Shown here in pieces: positions 14,906 through 23,618 of a stretch of DNA of 64,000 nt; within the stretch, counting starts at the first letter, position 1; every line of letters begins with the position of its first letter. The translations under genes were made by a program, and so were the position numbers. The DNA comes from an uncultured Eubacteriales bacterium (GTDB taxonomy: Bacteria; Bacillota; Clostridia; Oscillospirales; Acutalibacteraceae). The notes beneath the pieces are model-generated. The model made no database searches. It was not told where the DNA came from and saw nothing but the letters and a program-made list of their open reading frames with translations. Where the stretch lies: assembly GCA_934486705.1 (NCBI GenBank), contig CAKSQS010000006.1, forward strand, positions 16,986 through 80,985, read 5' to 3'.

Positions 14906-15155
14906 TTAACCTAATAGATTGGAAATTTGTGCTGAACCACGGTTTTTTCGGCGACATGTGCGGCGAAAAAACACCTTGTAAGCGAAAACGCTTTCGGCGT
15001 TTTCAAGAACACAGGGGTGGTATTGGCGGGGATAGAGTGCAGTCAAAATTTTAATTTTGCGAACGGCATCCCCGACCAAAGAGCGCAGCGACATTTCCGG
15101 TGATGTATGAAGTCGAAAACAGACTTCGCTAAGCCAAAACAGGAGAGTGAAACAA
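14906..15155 (+). other. Structured 250-bp spacer between rplW and rplB
   Basis: No gene is seen. Stems: GTTTTTTCG pairing with CGAAAAAAC around a palindromic GACATGTGC (about 14941-14972), GAAAACGC/GCGTTTTC (about 14982-15005) and GGGGAT/ATCCCC (about 15029-15076). Other spacers in this operon are mostly 5-60 bases. It ends with AGGAGAG before rplB. Confidence 0.6.
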
Positions 15156-15983
15156 ATGGCAATTAAATTTTACAAGCCGACTACTCCGGGTCGCCGCAAT
15201 ATGACAACTATGGATTATTCCGGGTTATCAAAGGTTGCTCCCGAGAGAAGCTTGCTTGAGCCTATTAAAAAGAATGCCGGACGCAACAGCTACGGCAGAA
15301 TCACCGTTCGCCACAGAGGCGGCGGAAACCGCAGAAAGTACAGAGTTATTGATTTCAAGAGAGAGCGTTTCGGCGTAACCGCTACCGTTCTGACTCTTGA
15401 GTACGATCCGAACCGCTCTGCGTTCATCGCCCTCGTTCAGTATGAGGACGGCGAAAAGCGTTATATAATCGCTCCGCAGGACTTAAAGGTCGGCGATAAG
15501 ATAGTAAGCGGCCCCGAGGCTGATATTAAGCCCGGAAACGCACTTCCGCTTATCAACATTCCGGTAGGTACTTTCTTACACAATATCGAGCTTTACCCCG
15601 GCAAGGGTGCTCAGCTTGCACGTTCTGCCGGCAACACCGCTCAGCTTATGGCTAAGGAAAACGGAATGGCGCTTTTACGTTTGCCCTCGGGCGAGCTTCG
15701 CAACGTTCCTGCAACCTGCATGGCAACTGTAGGCGTTGTATCCAACCCGGAGCACGCAAACGTTAACTACGGTAAAGCCGGACGTAAGCGTCACATGGGC
15801 TGGAGACCGACCGTCCGCGGTTCTGTAATGAACCCGTGCGATCACCCGCACGGCGGTGGTGAGGGTAAATCACCGATCGGTCGTCCGGGACCTGTTACCC
15901 CGTGGGGTAAACCTGCTCTCGGTTACAAGACCCGTCAGAAGAATAAGCGCACCGATAAGTATATCGTAAAGCGCCGTAAGTAA
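15156..15983 (+). CDS. rplB: 50S ribosomal protein L2
   Basis: 275 residues. MAIKFYKPTTPGRRNMT at the start, GRNSYGRITVRHRGGGNRRKYR, and the C-terminal GSVMNPCDHPHGGGEGKSPIGR next to the catalytic centre are diagnostic. ATG 15156 is placed by AGGAGAG 8 bases upstream; the in-frame ATG 9 bases earlier lies too close to that site. Confidence 0.97.
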   Translation: MAIKFYKPTTPGRRNMTTMDYSGLSKVAPERSLLEPIKKNAGRNSYGRITVRHRGGGNRRKYRVIDFKRERFGVTATVLTLEYDPNRSAFIALVQYEDGEKRYIIAPQDLKVGDKIVSGPEADIKPGNALPLINIPVGTFLHNIELYPGKGAQLARSAGNTAQLMAKENGMALLRLPSGELRNVPATCMATVGVVSNPEHANVNYGKAGRKRHMGWRPTVRGSVMNPCDHPHGGGEGKSPIGRPGPVTPWGKPALGYKTRQKNKRTDKYIVKRRK

Positions 15984-16004
15984 TTCGACGAAAGGAGTTA
16001 AATC

Positions 16005-16280
16005 ATGGGAAGAAGCATTAAAAAGGGCCCTTACGTGCAGCCTGTTCTGCTCAAAAGAGTCAAGGAAATGAACGAAGCCGGCGAAAAGAGAGTTCTTAAG
16101 ACCTGGAGCCGTTCTTCGACCATATTCCCCGATTTCGTCGGACACACCTTTGCGGTACATGACGGCCGCAAGCACGTTCCGGTTTATGTAACAGAGGATA
16201 TGGTAGGTCACAAGCTCGGTGAGTTTGCGCCGACAAGGACCTTTAAAGGTCACGCCGGTTCAAAGACCACCGGTAAGTAA
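16005..16280 (+). CDS. rpsS: 30S ribosomal protein S19
   Basis: 91 residues. MGRSIKKGPYVQPVLLKRV and the end LGEFAPTRTFKGHAG are diagnostic. Located in the small-subunit head; AAAGGAG before ATG. Confidence 0.97.
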   Translation: MGRSIKKGPYVQPVLLKRVKEMNEAGEKRVLKTWSRSSTIFPDFVGHTFAVHDGRKHVPVYVTEDMVGHKLGEFAPTRTFKGHAGSKTTGK

Positions 16281-16303
16281 GCGGCTGAAAGGAGAGTTTA
16301 ACT

Positions 16304-16642
16304 ATGGAAGCAAGGGCTACACTTAAATACGCCCGTATTTCACCCCGCAAGGTGAAGATTGTTTTGGATTTAATCCGCAATCAAGACGCTGACAAAGCTA
16401 TGGCTATACTCAAATTTACTCCTAAGTCCGCTTGCGAGTATTTGGAGAAGCTTTTAGCGTCAGCTATGGCTAATGCAGAAAACAATCATAATATGGATGT
16501 TTCCCGTCTTTATGTTGCTGAGTGCTTTGTTTGCCCCGGACCGACTCTTAAGAGAATCCGTCCGAAGGATCACGGCAGAGCCCACAGAATTTTGAAGAGA
16601 ACAAGCCATGTTACAATCGTTCTTAAAGAACGCGAAATCTAA
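16304..16642 (+). CDS. rplV: 50S ribosomal protein L22
   Basis: 112 residues. ARATLKYARISPRKVKIVLDLIR and the tunnel hairpin GPTLKRIRPKDHGRAHRILKRTSH identify L22. Its beta hairpin lines the exit tunnel, where macrolide resistance changes occur in other species. GAAAGGAGAG upstream. Confidence 0.97.
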   Translation: MEARATLKYARISPRKVKIVLDLIRNQDADKAMAILKFTPKSACEYLEKLLASAMANAENNHNMDVSRLYVAECFVCPGPTLKRIRPKDHGRAHRILKRTSHVTIVLKEREI

Positions 16643-16657
16643 GAAGGAGGTTAAGTT

Positions 16658-17323
16658 ATGGGCCAGAAGGTTAATCCGCACGGTTTCCGTGTAGGCGTAA
16701 TTAAAAACTGGGACTCACGTTGGTTTGCCAATGACAGCGTTTTCGGCGATACATTGGTTGAGGACTATAACCTCCGCAAGTACCTCAAGAAGACCCTCTT
16801 CACAGCAGGTATTGCAAAAATCGAAATCGAACGTGATGACAAGCGCGTAAGACTTCATATCCACTGCGCAAAGCCGGGTATGGTGATCGGACGCAACGGC
16901 AGCGAAATCGAAAAGCTTCGCGCCACTTGCCAGCAGATGCTCGGCAAGCCGGTTCTTATCAACATTGTTGAAATAAAGAATCCGGATGCTAACGCTCAGC
17001 TCGTAGCCGAAAATATTGCGGCTCAGCTTGAAAAGCGTATTTCCTTCCGCCGCGCTATGAAGCTCTCCATAGGCAGAGCTATGCGTCTCGGCGTAAAGGG
17101 TATAAAAACTCAGGTTTCGGGTCGCTTGGGCGGCGCTGAAATCGCAAGAAGCGAGCAGTATCATGAGGGAACAATTCCGCTTCAGACCCTGCGTGCCGAT
17201 ATTGACTACGGTTTTGCCGAGGCAAACACCACCTACGGTCGTATAGGCGTTAAGGTTTGGATCTACAAGGGTGAGGTTCTCGCTGATAACCGCAAGGTTA
17301 AAAAGGAAGGAGGCGCCCGCTGA
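16658..17323 (+). CDS. rpsC: 30S ribosomal protein S3
   Basis: 221 residues. MGQKVNPHGFRVGVIKNWDSRW, the KH motif GMVIGRNGSEIEKLR, and the C-terminal VKGIKTQVSGRLGGAEIARSE are diagnostic. It forms part of the mRNA entry site. AAGGAGG 6 bases before ATG; the stop overlaps the rplP ATG (TGATG). Confidence 0.97.
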   Translation: MGQKVNPHGFRVGVIKNWDSRWFANDSVFGDTLVEDYNLRKYLKKTLFTAGIAKIEIERDDKRVRLHIHCAKPGMVIGRNGSEIEKLRATCQQMLGKPVLINIVEIKNPDANAQLVAENIAAQLEKRISFRRAMKLSIGRAMRLGVKGIKTQVSGRLGGAEIARSEQYHEGTIPLQTLRADIDYGFAEANTTYGRIGVKVWIYKGEVLADNRKVKKEGGAR

Positions 17324-17748
17324 TGTTAATGCCTAAAAGAGTAAAATACCGCAGAGTTCACCGCGGACGTTTGACCGGCGCTGCTTCACGCGGCATCACC
17401 GTAACACACGGCGATTTCGGTCTGCAGGCTTTAGAGCCGGCGTGGATCACCTCTAACCAGATAGAGGCTGCGCGTATTGCAATGACCCGTTACATTAAAC
17501 GTGGCGGTCAGGTTTGGATAAAGATATTCCCCGATAAGCCGATAACCGAAAAGCCGGCCGAGACCCGAATGGGTTCAGGTAAAGGCTCGCCCGAGTACTG
17601 GGTAGCGGTTGTTAAGCCCGGTCGCGTAATGTTCGAGATCGGCGGTGTTAGCGAGGAATTGGCTCGCGAGGCTATGCGTCTCGCCGCAAACAAGCTTCCT
17701 ATTAAGTGCAAGTTTGTAACAAAGCAGGAAATGGGTGGTGAGCAGTAA
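17323..17748 (+). CDS. rplP: 50S ribosomal protein L16
   Basis: 141 residues. MLMPKRVKYRRVHRGRLTG, then RYIKRGGQVWIKIFPDKPITEKPAETRMGSGKG, identify L16. It helps position tRNA in the A site. The ATG overlaps the rpsC stop, with AAGGAGG upstream inside rpsC. Confidence 0.97.
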   Translation: MLMPKRVKYRRVHRGRLTGAASRGITVTHGDFGLQALEPAWITSNQIEAARIAMTRYIKRGGQVWIKIFPDKPITEKPAETRMGSGKGSPEYWVAVVKPGRVMFEIGGVSEELAREAMRLAANKLPIKCKFVTKQEMGGEQ

Positions 17749-17957
17749 TGAATGCAAAGGAAATCAGACAGAACACTTTGCCGGAGCTGAATGACCAGTT
17801 GACAAAGCTTAAAGAGGAATTATTTAATCTGCGTTTCCAACTCGCCATTAACCAGCTCGACAACCCCATGCGTATAGCTGCCGTTAAGAAGGATATCGCC
17901 CGCGTTAAGACAATCATTCGCGAGAACGAGCTTAAAAACGACAGCACCAACGCTTGA
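17748..17957 (+). CDS. rpmC: 50S ribosomal protein L29
   Basis: 69 residues, two helices: EIRQNTLPELNDQLTKLKEELFNLRFQLA and PMRIAAVKKDIARVKTIIRE. It binds near the tunnel exit. The ATG overlaps the rplP stop by one base (TAATG). Confidence 0.96.
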   Translation: MNAKEIRQNTLPELNDQLTKLKEELFNLRFQLAINQLDNPMRIAAVKKDIARVKTIIRENELKNDSTNA

Positions 17958-17976
17958 GAGAGGGAGGAAAGGCTAA

Positions 17977-18234
17977 ATGAGCGAAAGAAACCTTCGTAAA
18001 ACAAGAGTGGGTAAGGTTGTAAGCGACAAGATGGATAAAACCGTTGTAGTTGCCATTGAGGACAACGTTAAGCACCCGCTTTACAAGAAGATAATTAAAA
18101 ACACTATCAGACTCAAAGCTCATGATGAGAACAATTCCTGTGGCGTAGGCGACAGAGTTCTTATTATGGAGACCAGACCACTCTCCAAGGATAAGCGTTG
18201 GCGCGTGGCGGAAATAATCGAAAAGGCTAAGTAG
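17977..18234 (+). CDS. rpsQ: 30S ribosomal protein S17
   Basis: 85 residues, OB fold: KTRVGKVVSDKMDKTVVVAIEDNVKHPLYKKIIK and ETRPLSKDKRWRVAEIIEKAK are diagnostic. Primary 16S rRNA binder; GGAGG upstream. Confidence 0.97.
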   Translation: MSERNLRKTRVGKVVSDKMDKTVVVAIEDNVKHPLYKKIIKNTIRLKAHDENNSCGVGDRVLIMETRPLSKDKRWRVAEIIEKAK

Positions 18235-18254
18235 TCTACAAGGAGGAAAACACT

Positions 18255-18623
18255 GTGATACAACAACAGAGTTACCTCAAGGTTGCCGACAATACGGGTG
18301 CTAAGGAAATTATGTGCATCCGCGTTCTTGGAGGCTCCAGAAGGAGGTATGCCAACATTGGCGACGTCATCGTGGCTTCTGTTAAAAAGGCCGCTCCGGG
18401 CGGTACTGTAAAGAAGGGCGATGTAGTAAAGGCGGTTGTGGTTCGTTCTGCAAGAGGTCTTCGTCGTAATGACGGCACATACATCAGATTCGACGAAAAT
18501 GCGGCTGTTATCATCCGTGATGACAAGAACCCCCGCGGTACCCGTATTTTCGGGCCGGTAGCCCGTGAGCTGCGTGACAAGGATTACACAAAGATCCTGT
18601 CCCTTGCTCCGGAAGTGCTTTAA
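18255..18623 (+). CDS. rplN: 50S ribosomal protein L14
   Basis: 122 residues from a GTG start (AGGAGG 8 bases upstream). The start MIQQQSYLKVADNTGAKEIMCIRVLGG and the end IFGPVARELRDKDYTKILSLAPEVL are diagnostic. It contacts 16S rRNA across the subunit interface. Confidence 0.97.
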   Translation: MIQQQSYLKVADNTGAKEIMCIRVLGGSRRRYANIGDVIVASVKKAAPGGTVKKGDVVKAVVVRSARGLRRNDGTYIRFDENAAVIIRDDKNPRGTRIFGPVARELRDKDYTKILSLAPEVL

Positions 18624-18639
18624 TGGGAGGTAGAAAACA

Positions 18640-18963
18640 ATGAGTAAGCTTCACGTTAAAACAGGTGATACCGTAGTCCTCCTTACAGGAGACAAAAAGG
18701 ACCGCAAGAAGACCGGCAAGGTGCTTGAGGTCAGCCCCAAAGAGGGTAAGGTTATAGTTGAGGGCATTAACGTTGTTAAAAAACACGCTAAACCGAAAAA
18801 GGCAGGAGATCCGTCAGGTATAATTGAAACCAACGGCGCTGTTTATGCCTGCAAGGTTCAGGTTGTTTGCCCGAAATGCAATAAGCCCACCAGAGTAGGT
18901 ACAAAAATCTACGAGGACGGCAAAAAAGACCGCATGTGCAAAAAATGCGGCGAGACTTTTTAA
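18640..18963 (+). CDS. rplX: 50S ribosomal protein L24 with zinc-ribbon-like tail
   Basis: 107 residues. An N-terminal KOW region (VKTGDTVVLLTGDKKDRKKTGKV) is followed by KHAKPKKAGDPSGIIETNGAVYACKV. The C-terminal end has two CxxC pairs (CPKC near residue 77 and CKKC near 99), a metal site seen in L24 of many Clostridia. It starts 50S assembly. GGGAGG before ATG. Confidence 0.96.
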   Translation: MSKLHVKTGDTVVLLTGDKKDRKKTGKVLEVSPKEGKVIVEGINVVKKHAKPKKAGDPSGIIETNGAVYACKVQVVCPKCNKPTRVGTKIYEDGKKDRMCKKCGETF

Positions 18964-18982
18964 GAGATAAGGAGGACATGAC

Positions 18983-19522
18983 ATGTCAATACTGTCGAAC
19001 GAATATAAAAATTCGATCGCTCCCGCACTGATGACAAAATTTGGCTACAAGAGCGTCATGCAGATTCCGAAGCTCGAAAAGGTCGTTATCAATGTAGGCG
19101 CCGGCGAGGCCAAGGAAAACTCCAAGGTCATCGACGCTATTCTGCGAGACCTGAGTCTTATCACCGGTCAGAAGGCAATTCCCTGCCGCGCTAAGAAGTC
19201 GGTTGCGAACTTCAAGCTCCGCGAGGGTATGCCGATCGGTGCGAAGGTAACACTTCGCGGCGAGCGTATGTATGAGTTCATTGAAAGACTTTTCAATGCG
19301 GCTCTTCCGCGCGTTCGCGACTTCAGAGGAATTAACCCCAACGCTTTCGACGGCCGCGGCAACTATGCTATGGGCGTTAAGGAGCAGCTTATTTTCCCTG
19401 AAATCGAGTACGATAAGATCGATAAGGTACGCGGTATGGATATAATTTTTGTCACAACTGCGAAGACAGATGAAGAGGCCCGCGAGTTATTAACGCTTTT
19501 GGGCGCTCCGTTTGCGAGATAA
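18983..19522 (+). CDS. rplE: 50S ribosomal protein L5
   Basis: 179 residues. VMQIPKLEKVVINVGAGEAKENSK, PCRAKKSVANFKLREGMPIGAKVTLRG and GRGNYAMGVKEQLIFPEIEYDKIDKVRGMDI are diagnostic. It binds 5S rRNA and P-site tRNA. AAGGAGG before ATG. Confidence 0.97.
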   Translation: MSILSNEYKNSIAPALMTKFGYKSVMQIPKLEKVVINVGAGEAKENSKVIDAILRDLSLITGQKAIPCRAKKSVANFKLREGMPIGAKVTLRGERMYEFIERLFNAALPRVRDFRGINPNAFDGRGNYAMGVKEQLIFPEIEYDKIDKVRGMDIIFVTTAKTDEEARELLTLLGAPFAR

Positions 19523-19534
19523 GGAGAAGTAATA

Positions 19535-19720
19535 ATGGCTAAGACTGCTATGAAAGTTAAGCAGGCAAGACCTGCTAAGTTTTCAACAAGAGAGTATAAC
19601 AGATGCAAAATCTGCGGCCGCCCACATGCTTATCTTCGCAAGTACGGCATTTGCCGTATATGCTTCAGAGAGCTTGCTTATAAAGGCGAGATCCCCGGAG
19701 TGAAGAAGGCCAGTTGGTAA
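19535..19720 (+). CDS. rpsN: 30S ribosomal protein S14, zinc type
   Basis: 61 residues, the short zinc-binding form: CKICGRPHAYLRKYGICRICFRELAYKGEIPGVKKASW, with four cysteines in two CxxC pairs. AAGGAG upstream. No zinc-free paralogue is in the window. Confidence 0.97.
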   Translation: MAKTAMKVKQARPAKFSTREYNRCKICGRPHAYLRKYGICRICFRELAYKGEIPGVKKASW

Positions 19721-19747
19721 GGCACAAAGCTGAAGGAGGTTGACGGC

Positions 19748-20146
19748 ATGCAAATCAGCGATACAATCGCGGATATGCTTACGAGAATTCGTAATGCATC
19801 CGCTGCAAAGCATGATTCGGTAGATGTTCCGGCGTCAAACGTAAAAAAGGCAATCGCTCAGATTTTACTTGACGAGGGTTACATCTCAGGCTTTCAGGTC
19901 GAAGAAGACGGAAAGCAGGGCGTAATTCATATTACATTGAAGTACGGCCAGAATAAATCGCAGGTTATAAGCGGCATTAGAAGAGTTTCTAAGCCCGGCT
20001 TGCGTATCTACACAAACGTAGAGGATATGCCCAAGGTTATGAAAGGCCTCGGCATAGCTATTCTTTCCACCTCTAAGGGTATAATGACAGACAAGCAGGC
20101 ACGCAAAGCCAACGTCGGCGGCGAAGTCCTCGCTTTCGTCTGGTAA
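19748..20146 (+). CDS. rpsH: 30S ribosomal protein S8
   Basis: 132 residues. SDTIADMLTRIRNASAAKHDSVDVPASNVKKAIAQIL and the end GIMTDKQARKANVGGEVLAFVW are diagnostic. In other bacteria it controls the spc operon by binding its mRNA. AAGGAGG before ATG. Confidence 0.97.
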   Translation: MQISDTIADMLTRIRNASAAKHDSVDVPASNVKKAIAQILLDEGYISGFQVEEDGKQGVIHITLKYGQNKSQVISGIRRVSKPGLRIYTNVEDMPKVMKGLGIAILSTSKGIMTDKQARKANVGGEVLAFVW

Positions 20147-20160
20147 GGAGGTGCGAGAGG

Positions 20161-20709
20161 ATGTCAAGAATAGGAAAGAAACCTATCGCAATCCCTGCCG
20201 GTGTTGAGGTTAAGGTTGACGGCAGCAAGGTGACCGTAAAGGGCCCCAAGGGTACGCTTGAAAGCACCTTTAATCACGAGATTAACATTGCGCTTGAGGG
20301 CAATGAAATAATCGTGACCCGCCCGACCGATGACAAAAATCACCGTGCGCTCCACGGTCTTACCCGTACCCTTATTCACAATATGGTTGAGGGTGTTACC
20401 AACGGCTACTCAAAAACGCTTGAGGTAAACGGCGTAGGTTACCGTGCTCAGAAGCAGGGCAAAAATCTTGTAATGAACCTCGGATATTCTCATCAGGTAA
20501 TCGTTCCTGAGGTTCCGGGAATCACCATTGACGTACCGACTCCCAACCAGGTAGTTATAAGCGGTGCGGATAAGCAGCAGGTCGGCCAGTTTGCCGCGGA
20601 AGTTCGCGAGAAGCGTCCGCCTGAGCCTTATAAGGGCAAGGGCATTAAGTACGCCGACGAGCATATCCGCCGCAAGGAAGGTAAAGCCGGCAAGGGTGCT
20701 AAGAAATAA
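20161..20709 (+). CDS. rplF: 50S ribosomal protein L6
   Basis: 182 residues. MSRIGKKPIAIPAGVEVKV, the middle GYSKTLEVNGVGYRAQKQG and the end RPPEPYKGKGIKYADEHIRRKEGKAGKGAKK are diagnostic. It lies near the factor-binding centre. AAGGAGG 7 bases before ATG. Confidence 0.97.
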   Translation: MSRIGKKPIAIPAGVEVKVDGSKVTVKGPKGTLESTFNHEINIALEGNEIIVTRPTDDKNHRALHGLTRTLIHNMVEGVTNGYSKTLEVNGVGYRAQKQGKNLVMNLGYSHQVIVPEVPGITIDVPTPNQVVISGADKQQVGQFAAEVREKRPPEPYKGKGIKYADEHIRRKEGKAGKGAKK

Positions 20710-20727
20710 TAAAGGAGTGTATAAACG

Positions 20728-21087
20728 ATGGTTACAAGACCAAACAGCAATCAGGCAAGACTTAAGCGTCACGCCCGCGTCCGCTCTAAGGTCAGCGGTA
20801 CGGCGGCTTGTCCTCGCCTTGATGTATTCCGCTCCAACAGCAACATTTACGCCCAGCTTATCGACGATGTAAACGGCGTTACACTCGCAGCCGCTTCTTC
20901 CAACGAGAAGGATTTCGGAATTTCCGGCGGCAACAAAGAGGGCGCTCACAAGGTTGGAAAGTTAATTGCTGAACGTGCCGCAGAAAAGGGCATCACCGAG
21001 GTTGTTTTTGACCGCGGCGGATACATTTATCACGGCCGTGTCAAGGAGCTTGCCGAAGGTGCCCGCGAGGGCGGACTCAAGTTCTGA
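20728..21087 (+). CDS. rplR: 50S ribosomal protein L18
   Basis: 119 residues. RLKRHARVRSKVSGTAACPRLDVFRSNSNIYAQLIDD and FDRGGYIYHGRVKELAEGAREGGLKF are diagnostic. It binds 5S rRNA with L5. AAAGGAG upstream. Confidence 0.97.
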   Translation: MVTRPNSNQARLKRHARVRSKVSGTAACPRLDVFRSNSNIYAQLIDDVNGVTLAAASSNEKDFGISGGNKEGAHKVGKLIAERAAEKGITEVVFDRGGYIYHGRVKELAEGAREGGLKF

Positions 21088-21102
21088 TAAGGAGGAATAC
21101 TT

Positions 21103-21606
21103 TTGGCTACAAATATTGACGCATCAACATTAGATTTAAAAGAGCGCGTAGTTTCCATAAACCGTGTTTCCAAGACCGTTAAGGGCGGACGTATTATGAA
21201 GTTCGCAGCGCTTGTGGTTGTAGGAGACGGCAACGGCATTGTAGGCTATGGGCTCGGTAAGGCGGGCGAAGTTCCGGACGCTATACGCAAGGGAATTGAA
21301 GACGCTAAAAAGAATCTTATAAAGGTATCCTTAAAGGGTACAACAATTCCGCACGAGGTTATAGGCGAATTCGGCGCAGGCCGCGTTCTTCTGAAGCCCG
21401 CAGCTCCCGGTACCGGCGTTATTGCCGGCGGCGCTGTTCGTGCGGTAGTTGAGACTGTCGGTATTTCCGACATTCGTACCAAGGCTTTAAGATCGAACAA
21501 TCCCTGCAACGTTGTTCGCGCCACTGTTGCCGGCCTCGCATCGCTTCGCAGCGCCGAGGAAGTAGCAGCAGTACGCGGCAAGTCTGTCAAGGAAATCATT
21601 GGTTAA
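21103..21606 (+). CDS. rpsE: 30S ribosomal protein S5
   Basis: 167 residues from a TTG start with AGGAGG 8 bases upstream. LKERVVSINRVSKTVKGGRIMKFAALVVVGDGNGIVGYGLGKA, the GRVLLKPAAPGTGVIAGGAVRAVVE loop and NVVRATVAGL are diagnostic. It matters for decoding accuracy and mRNA unwinding. Confidence 0.97.
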   Translation: MATNIDASTLDLKERVVSINRVSKTVKGGRIMKFAALVVVGDGNGIVGYGLGKAGEVPDAIRKGIEDAKKNLIKVSLKGTTIPHEVIGEFGAGRVLLKPAAPGTGVIAGGAVRAVVETVGISDIRTKALRSNNPCNVVRATVAGLASLRSAEEVAAVRGKSVKEIIG

Positions 21607-21620
21607 GGAGGAGCAGCGTT

Positions 21621-21818
21621 ATGGCAACAAAAAAGGCTGCCGGCCTTAAAGTAAAGCTGGTAAAAAGCACCATAGGTGCTAAAAAGGATCAGATAGCTAC
21701 CGCAAACGCTCTCGGTCTTTTCAAAATCGGCGATGAGAAAATTCAGCCGGATAACGAGCAGACCAAGGGTAAGATCAACAAGATTTCTCATCTTGTTGAG
21801 GTTACGGCCGCAAAATGA
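21621..21818 (+). CDS. rpmD: 50S ribosomal protein L30
   Basis: 65 residues. LKVKLVKSTIGAKKDQIATANALGLFKIGDEKIQPDNEQTKGKINKISHLVEV matches short bacterial L30. AAGGAGG upstream. Confidence 0.96.
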   Translation: MATKKAAGLKVKLVKSTIGAKKDQIATANALGLFKIGDEKIQPDNEQTKGKINKISHLVEVTAAK

Positions 21819-21881
21819 TTTTATCCGCATGTGGCGGAAATGCGGTTTTAACCGCGCGAATTAAGCAAGGAGGTGCGAACA

Positions 21882-22322
21882 ATGAAAATGCATGAATTAT
21901 CTCCGGCTTTCGGCTCTACAAAAGAGGCGAAGCGTATAGGCAGAGGTCACGGCTCGGGCAACGGCAAAACTGCCGGTAAGGGACATAAGGGTCAGAAAGC
22001 CCGTGCGGGTCACGGTATGCGACCCGGCTTTGAAGGCGGTCAGATGCCGCTGCAAAGACGTATTCCTAAGCGTGGCTTCAATAATATTTTTGCCGAGGAA
22101 TGGATAGCGATCAACCTTTCCGCACTTGAGGTGTTCGAGGACGGCGCAACGGTTGACGCTGCAGCTTTGGCTGACAAGGGTATAGTAAAGAAAGCAAACC
22201 TTCCCATTAAGGTTTTGGCTAACGGAAAGCTTACAAAGAAGCTCACCGTTAAGGCGAACGCTTTCTCTGCGTCTGCTGCTGAAAAAATCAATTCAGTCGG
22301 CGGAAAGGCTGAGGTGATCTGA
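21882..22322 (+). CDS. rplO: 50S ribosomal protein L15
   Basis: 146 residues. MHELSPAFGSTKEAKRIGRGHGSGNGKTAGKGHKGQKARAG is the Gly/Lys-rich N-terminal extension of L15, followed by FEGGQMPLQRRIPKRGF. ATG 21882 has AAGGAGG 7 bases upstream; a GTG at 21873 overlaps that site. The stop overlaps the secY start (TGATG). Confidence 0.97.
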   Translation: MKMHELSPAFGSTKEAKRIGRGHGSGNGKTAGKGHKGQKARAGHGMRPGFEGGQMPLQRRIPKRGFNNIFAEEWIAINLSALEVFEDGATVDAAALADKGIVKKANLPIKVLANGKLTKKLTVKANAFSASAAEKINSVGGKAEVI

Positions 22323-23599
22323 TGTTAGAAACATTAAGAAACGCCTGGAAAATAAAAGAAATTCGTAATAAGATTCTTTTTACCGTTTTCATCGTTTTGA
22401 TTTTCCGTATCGGCTCGGTTATTCCGGTACCGTATATCGACGTTGCCGCTTTAAAATCCGCAACCGAATCGGGAACAACGAATGAATTTTTCAGCTACCT
22501 GTCTATTCTTACCGGAGGCGGTCTTGAGTACGGCGCAATATTCGCAATGTCTGTTACCCCGTACATCAACTCCTCAATTATAGTACAGCTTCTGTGCGTT
22601 GCAATACCCGCTCTTGAAAGACTTTCAAAAGAGGGTGAGGAAGGCCAGAAGAAGTTAGCCCAGATAACCCGTTACACAACGGTTGCTCTGGCACTCATTC
22701 AAGGTACGGCATATTTCTTCTATCTCAAAAACAGCAACTATTTGAGCGTATCCGGCGGTGTCGTTATATTTGCGGCGTTCGTTATAATACTTGCCTTTAC
22801 GGCAGGCTCGGCGCTTGTAATGTGGCTTGGCGAGCAGATAGACGTTAAGGGTATCGGCAACGGTATTTCAATACTGCTTTTCGCAGGTATTATTTCCCGC
22901 GGTCCGCAGGCTCTTAACACACTTATCGCTTACTGGAAGCTCGATAAGCAGGTTGCGGTTGTAGGAATAGTAGTTATGTTCTTACTGGTTATAGCTTTCA
23001 TCGTTTGGATGACCGAGGCGGAGCGCCGTATTCCGGTGCAGTATGCTAAACGTGTTGTAGGCAATAAGATGTACGGCGGACAGAACACCCACATTCCGAT
23101 CAAGGTCAATATGTCGGGCGTTATGCCGATAATCTTTGCCTCGAGCATACTTATGCTCCCCACGATGATACTTTCGTTCATGAAGAACGAGAACAACTGG
23201 TTCTATAAGGTACTAAAGCTTTTCAGCGTTCAGGGCGTTTTCTACGCGGTAATCTATTTCATTCTGATAATCGGTTTTGCTTACTTCTATGCAACAATCC
23301 AGTTTAATCCGATTGAAATGGCAAACAACCTGCGTAAAAACGGCGGCGCAATACCGGGTATACGTCCCGGCAAGTCCACTTCGGACTTCATTTCAAAGAT
23401 TTTGTCAAGAATAACGCTTATGGGTGCTATATTCTTAAGTGTTATAGCTATCCTGCCCATACTTATCGGCAGCGTCGGCGGAATCAACATTTCCCTCGGC
23501 GGTACGTCGGTACTCATTATGGTAGGCGTTGCGCTTGACACTGTCCGTAATCTTGAATCCCAGATGATGATGCGTCATTACAAGGGATTCCTCGATTAA
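22322..23599 (+). CDS. secY: Protein translocase subunit SecY
   Basis: 425 residues, ten membrane helices. Marks: KILFTVFIVLIFRIGSVIPVPYID (first helix), AIFAMSVTPYINSSIIVQLL (plug/helix 2), QYAKRVVGNKMYGGQNTHIPIKVNMSGVMPIIFASS and YFYATIQFNPIEMANNLRKNGGAIPGIRPGKST. It forms the export channel and works with SecD-SecF found at 2376-4689. Coupled to rplO by a TGATG overlap. Confidence 0.97.
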   Translation: MLETLRNAWKIKEIRNKILFTVFIVLIFRIGSVIPVPYIDVAALKSATESGTTNEFFSYLSILTGGGLEYGAIFAMSVTPYINSSIIVQLLCVAIPALERLSKEGEEGQKKLAQITRYTTVALALIQGTAYFFYLKNSNYLSVSGGVVIFAAFVIILAFTAGSALVMWLGEQIDVKGIGNGISILLFAGIISRGPQALNTLIAYWKLDKQVAVVGIVVMFLLVIAFIVWMTEAERRIPVQYAKRVVGNKMYGGQNTHIPIKVNMSGVMPIIFASSILMLPTMILSFMKNENNWFYKVLKLFSVQGVFYAVIYFILIIGFAYFYATIQFNPIEMANNLRKNGGAIPGIRPGKSTSDFISKILSRITLMGAIFLSVIAILPILIGSVGGINISLGGTSVLIMVGVALDTVRNLESQMMMRHYKGFLD

Positions 23600-23618
23600 G
23601 AATAAGGAGTATTAAATT

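Noticed and set aside
20410..20949. 179-residue antisense frame across rplF and rplR
   Set aside because: Opposite strand of two certain ribosomal protein genes; a codon-bias shadow without ribosome binding site. The same holds for the other antisense frames in the 13-28 kb operon.
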